Positions 55,918 to 61,823 of a stretch of 61,823 nucleotides of DNA are shown piece after piece; the stretch's first letter is position 1, and the number at the start of each line of letters is the position of its first letter. Origin of the DNA: an uncultured Pelagibacteraceae bacterium (GTDB lineage Bacteria > Pseudomonadota > Alphaproteobacteria > Pelagibacterales > AG-422-B15); contig CAJJAN010000002.1 of the NCBI GenBank assembly GCA_905182145.1, positions 1 through 61,823 of the forward strand, given 5' to 3'. The notes below the pieces were generated by a model. That model did not search any database, had not been told where the DNA came from, and saw nothing but the letters and a program-made list of their open reading frames with translations. The position numbers and the translations under genes were made by a program.

Positions 55918-57189
55918 ATGTTAAAAAGAATCTTATCTTTAACTGTTATTTTTTCATCACTATTTGTTACTTCCGCTTTTGCAGAAGTTTCAGAAGAAAC
56001 AGCGTATATTTTAAATAGTTTTTTATTTTTAGTATCAGGTTTCTTAGTGATGTTAATGGCACTTGGTTTTTGTCTATTAGAATCAGGCATGGTTACATCT
56101 AAAAGTGTTTCGGCAATCGCTGCCAAAAATATTGGCTTATACTCAATTTCTGGAATCATGTTCTGGTTAGTGGGCTATAATCTTGCATATGGTATTCCTG
56201 AAGGAGGCTATATTGGAAGCTTTACAACTTGGACTGATGGCTCAGCTCTTGCTGATGGTTATTCAGCCAGCTCGGATTGGTTTTTCCAGATGGTTTTCTG
56301 CGCTGCCACTGCTTCAATTGTTTCAGGAACTTTAGCTGAAAGAATAAAAATTTGGCCTTTCTTTTTGTTTGCAGCAATTTTAACTGGAATTATTTATCCA
56401 ATTGAAATGGGATGGCAATGGGGTGGCGGATGGTTATCTACTGCTGGCTTTTCTGACTTTGCAGGTTCAACATTAGTACATGGTGCTGGTGGGGCTGCCG
56501 CTCTAGCTGGTGCAATTGTATTAGGTCCAAGATTAGGCAGATATGATCAAGGTGGAAAACTAGTTCCATTTGCAAGTTCATCTATTCCTCTTGCAACCGC
56601 TGGAACTTTCTTACTTTGGTTTGGATGGTTTGGTTTTAATGGTGGTTCTCAATTAGCAATGGGTACATTTGACGATATAAATGCTGTTGGAACTATTTAT
56701 ATTAATACAAACCTTGCCGCTGCTGGTGGAGTAATGACTGCAGCTATAGTTACTAGATTATGGAAAGGTAAAACCGATATAATTATGATGTTGAACGGAG
56801 CCCTTGGAGGTCTAGTGGCAATTACCGCAGAACCTTTAGCACCAACTCCTGGGTTAGCAATCTTCATTGGTGCAGCAGGTGGTGTAGTTGTAGTTTTTGG
56901 AACATCACTACTTAATAGTCTTAAAATTGATGACGTCGTTGGCGCAATACCAGTACACTTATTTGCCGGTATATTAGGTACACTAGTTGTACCATTGTCC
57001 AATGGCGATACCAATTTTGGCGCACAATTTTTGGGTACAGCATCAATCGTTGCCTTTGTCTTTATTATTTCATTTGTAATCTGGACGGTTATGAAAATGA
57101 CAATAGGTATAAGGTTGAGTGATGAAGCTCAAAAAGAAGGTACAGATATTGTTGAGACAGGTGTAACTGCCTATTCAATAAGAGACTAA
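55918..57189 (+). CDS. amtB: Ammonium transporter (copy 1)
   Basis: Signal peptide; CLLESGMV, FADFAGSTLVHGAGGAAALAG... (SDFAGSTLVHGAGG), VGAIPVHLFAGILGTL. Confidence 0.95.
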   Translation: MLKRILSLTVIFSSLFVTSAFAEVSEETAYILNSFLFLVSGFLVMLMALGFCLLESGMVTSKSVSAIAAKNIGLYSISGIMFWLVGYNLAYGIPEGGYIGSFTTWTDGSALADGYSASSDWFFQMVFCAATASIVSGTLAERIKIWPFFLFAAILTGIIYPIEMGWQWGGGWLSTAGFSDFAGSTLVHGAGGAAALAGAIVLGPRLGRYDQGGKLVPFASSSIPLATAGTFLLWFGWFGFNGGSQLAMGTFDDINAVGTIYINTNLAAAGGVMTAAIVTRLWKGKTDIIMMLNGALGGLVAITAEPLAPTPGLAIFIGAAGGVVVVFGTSLLNSLKIDDVVGAIPVHLFAGILGTLVVPLSNGDTNFGAQFLGTASIVAFVFIISFVIWTVMKMTIGIRLSDEAQKEGTDIVETGVTAYSIRD

Positions 57190-57206
57190 TCCTTCCGTTA
57201 ATAAAA

Positions 57207-57248
57207 AGTAGGCCTCTAATACTCCCCTTAATTTTTTAGGGGCCTGCT
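57207..57248 (+). terminator. Strong stem-loop AGTAGGCCTCTAA...TTAGGGGCCTGCT (13 bp with 2 G-U) after amtB copy 1; terminator or structured leader element
   Basis: Read by eye; no T-run immediately after, but a second small hairpin with T-run at 57258..57273. Confidence 0.6.
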
Positions 57249-57361
57249 AATTCCCAGAAACCTTAGGTTTTTTCTGTTTACGCCAACTTGGCAGTGTTAC
57301 TACATCCCAACCGACAATCTATACATATAATTTATCCTTAGAATTTAATAAGGGGAAAATT

Positions 57362-58642
57362 ATGATAAATCGAATTACTATTTTAACAGTATTAATATTA
57401 TCACTGTTCATGCCATCAGCTTTTGCAGAAGTTGATGCGGAAGTAGCTTATATATTTAATACATTTTCATTTTTAGTATGTGGCTTTTTAGTTATGTGGA
57501 TGGCAGCAGGTTTCTGTATGTTAGAATCTGGATTAGTTACAACTAGAAGTGTATCAACTATTGCTGCAAAAAATATTGGTAAGTTTGCAATTGTTTGTAT
57601 CGTCTTCTATTTAGTTGGATATAATTTAGGTTATGGAATTCCTGAAGGTGGATATATTGGAACACTTGAAATATGGTCTGATAAATCTTCTTTAGAAACA
57701 GGTTATTCTGATGCATCAGACTGGTTTTTCCAAGCTCTATTTGTATGTGCAACAGCTTCAATTGTTTCTGGTGCTGTAGCTGAAAGAATAAAAATTTGGC
57801 CTTTCTTTATTTTTTCTGCTGTCTTAGGTGGAGTTATTTATCCAATACAAATGGGATGGGAATGGGGCGGAGGCTGGTTGGACGTTTTAGGCTTTGCTGA
57901 CTTTGCCGGATCAACATTAGTACATGCATGCGGTGGTGCCGCGGCATTAGCTGGTGTTATATTATTGGGACCCCGTCTTGGAAGATTTTCAAATGATGGT
58001 AGTCCAGCGAATATGGAACCATTTGCTGCATCTTCAATTCCATTAGTTACTTTAGGAACATTTATTTTATGGATGGGTTGGTATGGATTTAATGGAGGCT
58101 CTCAATTAGCTCTTGGTTCTTTTGAAGACTCAACAGCTATGTCTAGAATTTTCATGAATACCCAATTAGCTGGTTGTGGAGGTTGTATAGCGGGTGCTGC
58201 AATTACAAGATTAGTTGGTGGAAAAACTGATATTATCATGATGCTAAATGGAGCTCTTGCAGGACTTGTGTCCATCACAGCAGAACCATTAATGCCTAGT
58301 CCATTAGCGGCAATTTTTATTGGTGCGATTGGTGGAGTAATTATGTATTTCGGTACTAATTTCTTAAACTCTTTGAGGCTAGATGATGTTGTTGGTGCAA
58401 TTCCAGTTCATATGTTTGCCGGAATTTGGGGCACTATGATAGTACCATTTTCTAATCCTGATGCTTCGTACTTTACACAATTTATTGGAGTTGCTTCAGT
58501 TATCAGCTTTGTATTTATCTCATCATATATTGTCATCTCAATTATAAAAAGGACTGTAGGATTGAGAATTAGTGAAGAGGCCGAAAAGATTGGAACGGAT
58601 AAAGCTGAAATTGGTGTAATTGCTTATTCTATAAGAGACTAA
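57362..58642 (+). CDS. amtB: Ammonium transporter (copy 2)
   Basis: Signal peptide; CMLESGLV, FADFAGSTLVHACGGAAALAG, VGAIPVHMFAGIWGTM; paralogue of 55918..57189. Confidence 0.95.
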   Translation: MINRITILTVLILSLFMPSAFAEVDAEVAYIFNTFSFLVCGFLVMWMAAGFCMLESGLVTTRSVSTIAAKNIGKFAIVCIVFYLVGYNLGYGIPEGGYIGTLEIWSDKSSLETGYSDASDWFFQALFVCATASIVSGAVAERIKIWPFFIFSAVLGGVIYPIQMGWEWGGGWLDVLGFADFAGSTLVHACGGAAALAGVILLGPRLGRFSNDGSPANMEPFAASSIPLVTLGTFILWMGWYGFNGGSQLALGSFEDSTAMSRIFMNTQLAGCGGCIAGAAITRLVGGKTDIIMMLNGALAGLVSITAEPLMPSPLAAIFIGAIGGVIMYFGTNFLNSLRLDDVVGAIPVHMFAGIWGTMIVPFSNPDASYFTQFIGVASVISFVFISSYIVISIIKRTVGLRISEEAEKIGTDKAEIGVIAYSIRD

Positions 58643-58663
58643 TTTATTATCTTAGTTCAGATT

Positions 58664-58706
58664 AATCGAGCTTACGAAACTCCCCTCGTAGGCTCGATTT
58701 TGTTTG
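58664..58706 (+). terminator. Rho-independent terminator downstream of amtB copy 2
   Basis: AATCGAGCTTACGA-aactcccc-TCGTAGGCTCGATT then ttgttt: 14-bp stem with one G-U. Confidence 0.88.
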
Positions 58707-58741
58707 GTAAATAAAATTTTTTACAGTAAAGTCTTCCGCTT

Positions 58742-59689
58742 ATGGAAGATCATAGTTCAAAGTTTAGTAAAAAAAAATCAGGTGTATTTTTTTTTAAGTC
58801 ATCAAGCCCATTTGAATTTTATCATATTCTTAATAATATTGACTTAGAGCCAAAAGAAAACATATATGGCTCTTTAATTTTTCCAGAAAATGCAAAACTT
58901 CCATGCCCTCTAGTAATTGCAATTCATGGCAGTGCTGGCTTAAGAGGGAATCATCATGACCACATTGTTAACCTGCTAGAAGCTGGAATTGCAGTATTTA
59001 GAATTCATAGTTTTGAAGCTAGAGGCTTGATCTCAATCGTTGAAAATCAAATGGCTGTAACATTAGCCACAATGATAACAGATGCATTTCGTGCTTTATC
59101 TTTAATGTCACAGCATCCAGATATTGATTCTAATAAAATTGGTATTGCGGGATGGAGCTTAGGTGGAAGCACAGCGTTTTACTCTGCATGGCAACCTATT
59201 ATAAATTCTCTTACTATCGATAACGAAAAATTTTCAGCTCATCTTCCACTCTACCCAGGTACTCACATTAAACCTGTTATTAATGAATGGTCTGATGCTC
59301 CTATGCATATTTTATGTGGAAAAGATGATGACTATACACCTACATCTTTAGTAGAGAATATTCTTGAATATATTAAACCTAAAAAATCTAATATCGATTT
59401 AACAGTTTACCCTGATGCACATCATTCATTTGATTCAATTGAGCCATTAGAGTTCATACCTTTTGCCATAAAACTCAAAGAACAGTTTGCAACTATCGAT
59501 AAAGAAGGGCATCTAAATTTTACTACTGATAAGAATGAGATTATCAATATTGATAGTAAGGAAGGTCGTATGAGATTATTGCAAGAAACGCCTAATATTC
59601 TTGGGGCGCATACAGGAGGCAACTGGGTTGCACGTAGACAATCACATAAAGACGTAGTTTCTTTTTTTAAGAAACATTTTTTAGCTTAA
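58742..59689 (+). CDS. Dienelactone hydrolase-like alpha/beta hydrolase
   Basis: AIHGSAGLRGNH, GIAGWSLGGSTAF nucleophile elbow, CGKDDDYTP, DAHHSFD. Confidence 0.85.
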   Translation: MEDHSSKFSKKKSGVFFFKSSSPFEFYHILNNIDLEPKENIYGSLIFPENAKLPCPLVIAIHGSAGLRGNHHDHIVNLLEAGIAVFRIHSFEARGLISIVENQMAVTLATMITDAFRALSLMSQHPDIDSNKIGIAGWSLGGSTAFYSAWQPIINSLTIDNEKFSAHLPLYPGTHIKPVINEWSDAPMHILCGKDDDYTPTSLVENILEYIKPKKSNIDLTVYPDAHHSFDSIEPLEFIPFAIKLKEQFATIDKEGHLNFTTDKNEIINIDSKEGRMRLLQETPNILGAHTGGNWVARRQSHKDVVSFFKKHFLA

Positions 59690-59742
59690 TAAATTATTTA
59701 TTTCTAATGAGTTGACTCTAATTTTTAGCAGTGCAATAATAA

Positions 59743-59757
59743 GAACAAATCAAGAAC
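59743..59757. promoter_or_regulatory. Alphaproteobacterial-type LexA/SOS box GAAC-AAATCAA-GAAC
   Basis: Exact GAAC-N7-GAAC direct repeat 17 bp upstream of the likely umuD ATG. Confidence 0.8.
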
Positions 59758-59774
59758 ATAATCTAATTTATACA

Positions 59775-60167
59775 ATGAAATTAACGTTTTATAATGAGGG
59801 GGTCGAGTGTGGATTCCCTTCTCCAGCAAGAGACTATACAGAAGGATCTATAGATCTAAATGAAAAACTAATTCTACATCCGAATGCAACATTCATTGTA
59901 AGAGCCCGAGGCAAATCAATGATCAATGCAGGTATTTATCCTGGAGACTTAATCATAGTTGACCGAAGTATCAAGCCAACAAATGGTTCAGTTGTAGTCG
60001 CAGTACTAGATGGTGAACTTAGTATAAAAAGTTTAGAAATTAAAAAAGATAAAATTACATTACTGTCAGCTAATAAAGACTATTCCAGTGTCCATGTATC
60101 AGAAGAAATGGATTTAATCATTTGGGGTGTATGTATTCACTCTATTCATAAATTACATAATAATTAA
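59775..60167 (+). CDS. umuD: UmuD-like autoproteolytic subunit of Pol V (corrected start 59775, track has 59712)
   Basis: [21 protein letters not shown] cleavage Cys-Gly, [14 protein letters not shown] Ser, [15 protein letters not shown] Lys. Confidence 0.93.
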   Translation: MKLTFYNEGVECGFPSPARDYTEGSIDLNEKLILHPNATFIVRARGKSMINAGIYPGDLIIVDRSIKPTNGSVVVAVLDGELSIKSLEIKKDKITLLSANKDYSSVHVSEEMDLIIWGVCIHSIHKLHNN

Positions 60168-60168
60168 G

Positions 60169-61434
60169 ATGAAGAATAAAATTTTTGCATTAATTGATTG
60201 CAATGCTTTTTATGTATCATGTGAGCGAGTTTTTAATCCAAAATTAAATAATCGACCAGTTGTTGCTTTGTCAAATAATGATGGTTGTATAATTGCTAGA
60301 TCTAAAGAAGCAAAAGCGCTTGGTATAAAAATGGGTGTACCATTATTCAAAGTTAAAGATATTGTTAGAAAAGAAAAAGTTCATGTATTTTCATCTAACT
60401 ATACATTGTATGGAGATATGTCTCGAAGGGTGATGAATATCATTGCTGAATTTACTAATGATATTGAAATATATTCTATCGATGAGGCATTTATTGGCTT
60501 AGATGGAATCCCTGGAGATATTGTAGAATATGGTCATAAGATAAGGAAAACTATATTGCAGTATACAGGTATTCCTGTGAGTGTAGGAATTGCAAATACA
60601 AAAACGTTAGCAAAAGTAGCTAATCATATTGCAAAAGATAATGGGTCTTTTTCTGGTGTATGTTCTTTGCTTGAGTTGAAGAATATAGATAAACTTTTGC
60701 CTTCTATAGAAGTAGGAGAAGTATGGGGTGTGGGTAGACAACTTTCAAAAAAGTTAAATATGCATGGTATCTATAATATAAAACAACTTAAAGATACGGA
60801 TGATTTTAGAATCAGAAAAATGATGAGTATTAATGGACTTAAAACTGTAACAGAACTAAGGGGAATATCATGCTTACCATTAGAAGAAGTTCGTGCAACT
60901 AGAAAGAGTTGCTGTACCTCAAGATCATTTGGACAAAATTTAAAAGAATTAGATGATATTCAACAAGCAGTTGCAATATTTTCACGTAGAGCTGTTGAAC
61001 GGATTAGGGCTGAAAACTTACTTACATCATCTGTTTCAGTTTTTTTAAGAACTAGTCCATTCGATAAGAAAAATAAGTATTATTTTAACTCCTCTTCTAT
61101 TCATATATCCACACCCACTAACGATACAATCGAAATTGCGAAGATTGTATCGAGAATAACAAAGCAAATATTTAAACCTGGATATCTATATCAAAAAGCA
61201 GGAGTTTTATTGTCTGGTTTTTATCCAGAAGGTGAAGAACCAATAGATTTATTTTCACGGGATTCTAAAATAAGAGAAGATCTGATGAAAACCATAGATA
61301 AAATCAATACTAGGTTTGGTGGAGATACTATCCAAATTGCTTCTGAGCAACATTTAGGCACATGGGCTCAAAAAAAAGATAGATGCTCACCAAATTATAC
61401 AACAAATATTAATTCAGTATTAGTTGTAGATTGA
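60169..61434 (+). CDS. umuC: Y-family DNA polymerase UmuC (start 60169 preferred)
   Basis: [52 protein letters not shown]. Confidence 0.95.
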   Translation: MKNKIFALIDCNAFYVSCERVFNPKLNNRPVVALSNNDGCIIARSKEAKALGIKMGVPLFKVKDIVRKEKVHVFSSNYTLYGDMSRRVMNIIAEFTNDIEIYSIDEAFIGLDGIPGDIVEYGHKIRKTILQYTGIPVSVGIANTKTLAKVANHIAKDNGSFSGVCSLLELKNIDKLLPSIEVGEVWGVGRQLSKKLNMHGIYNIKQLKDTDDFRIRKMMSINGLKTVTELRGISCLPLEEVRATRKSCCTSRSFGQNLKELDDIQQAVAIFSRRAVERIRAENLLTSSVSVFLRTSPFDKKNKYYFNSSSIHISTPTNDTIEIAKIVSRITKQIFKPGYLYQKAGVLLSGFYPEGEEPIDLFSRDSKIREDLMKTIDKINTRFGGDTIQIASEQHLGTWAQKKDRCSPNYTTNINSVLVVD

Positions 61435-61489
61435 AAAATGAAGCATTGCTTGAGCTGGATGTATTTGCTAGCATAAATGGAGATTATTA

Positions 61490-61823
61490 ATGGGAGTAAA
61501 AAAAATGAAAAAAATAACGATAGCTACATTATTAAGTGTAGCAATGCTGACAACGACAGTTGTAGCTGAAAATATTAAGATGGGAGTAATCCTTGGTTTT
61601 ACAGGACCAATTGAATCACTAACACCAACAATGGCGGGTTCAGCTGAAATGGCTTTTAAAGAAGCTTCTGACTCTGGCAAATTATTAAATGGCTCAACAA
61701 TTGAAGTTGTAAGAGCAGACTCAACTTGTATTGATGCAGCAGCAGCTACTTCTGCAGCAGAACGTTTAATAACTTCAGATCGAGTTGCAGGAATTATGGG
61801 TGCTGATTGTTCAGGAGTAACAA
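61490..61823 (+). CDS. Periplasmic substrate-binding protein of the LivJ/Peripla_BP_6 type (3'-truncated by window edge)
   Basis: Signal peptide KKITIATLLSVAMLTTTVVAE then IKMGVILGFTGPIESLTPTMAGSAEMAFKEA...RADSTCIDAAAATSAAERLI; not in ORF track because open at the edge. Confidence 0.82.
   Translation, partial: MGVKKMKKITIATLLSVAMLTTTVVAENIKMGVILGFTGPIESLTPTMAGSAEMAFKEASDSGKLLNGSTIEVVRADSTCIDAAAATSAAERLITSDRVAGIMGADCSGVT

Noticed and set aside
57288-57306. Possible sigma-54 promoter (TTGGCAGTGTTACTACA) upstream of amtB copy 2, and TGGCAGATAAAGACAA upstream of copy 1
   Set aside because: The -24-like TGGCA is present but the -12 GC element is absent in both; insufficient match.
57190-57361. 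Possible glnA-type glutamine riboswitch, because AAGTAGG occurs in the leader of amtB copy 2
   Set aside because: I could not find the rest of the remembered consensus (CGTTCA... and ...GGAACGC arms). Kept only as an unassigned structured region; an Rfam/Infernal scan would decide.
59712-59774. N-terminal 21-aa extension of UmuD in the ORF track
   Set aside because: UmuD homology begins at ATG 59775 and the upstream part contains the SOS box, so it is promoter, not coding.

Overview
AT-rich, gene-dense chromosomal window, most consistent with a streamlined, probably marine, alphaproteobacterium. The lineage is inferred from conserved gene orders: nusA-infB-rbfA-truB-rpsO-pnp; irr/fabA-fabB-fabI; mutM/ubiE-ubiB-coaBC-dut; rpsT-dnaA-dnaN-recF-gyrB; regB-regA; pckA/chvI-chvG...ahcY-tsaE-amgK-murU. 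The right part (about 44-61.8 kb) is more accessory: a DsbA-like protein, HspQ, a TauD-like dioxygenase, an EamA transporter, a lipoprotein alkylsulfatase-like MBL protein, a HupE/UreJ + PPIase + DUF3604 group, a DJ-1/PfpI protein, PII plus two tandem amtB genes, an alpha/beta hydrolase, umuDC, and the start of a LivJ-like binding protein. I found no tRNA, rRNA, CRISPR array, IS element or prophage. Main points for follow-up: (1) a bacterial (6-4)-type photolyase-related protein that appears to have lost its [4Fe-4S] ligands; (2) two perfect 9-bp inverted repeats in one divergent intergenic region between a diiron ferritin-like protein and an RND exporter; (3) a structured intergenic region between the tandem amtB genes; (4) a GAAC-N7-GAAC SOS box that fixes the umuD start; (5) a DUF3604/HupE/PPIase neighbourhood of unknown function; (6) a cytidylyltransferase-cupin fusion; (7) apparent loss of the PTS-Ntr genes and of addAB from otherwise conserved loci; (8) a 22-bp direct repeat at the DUF3604/DJ-1 junction. 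All family calls are from reading the sequences and from memory of the families; no database search was run.
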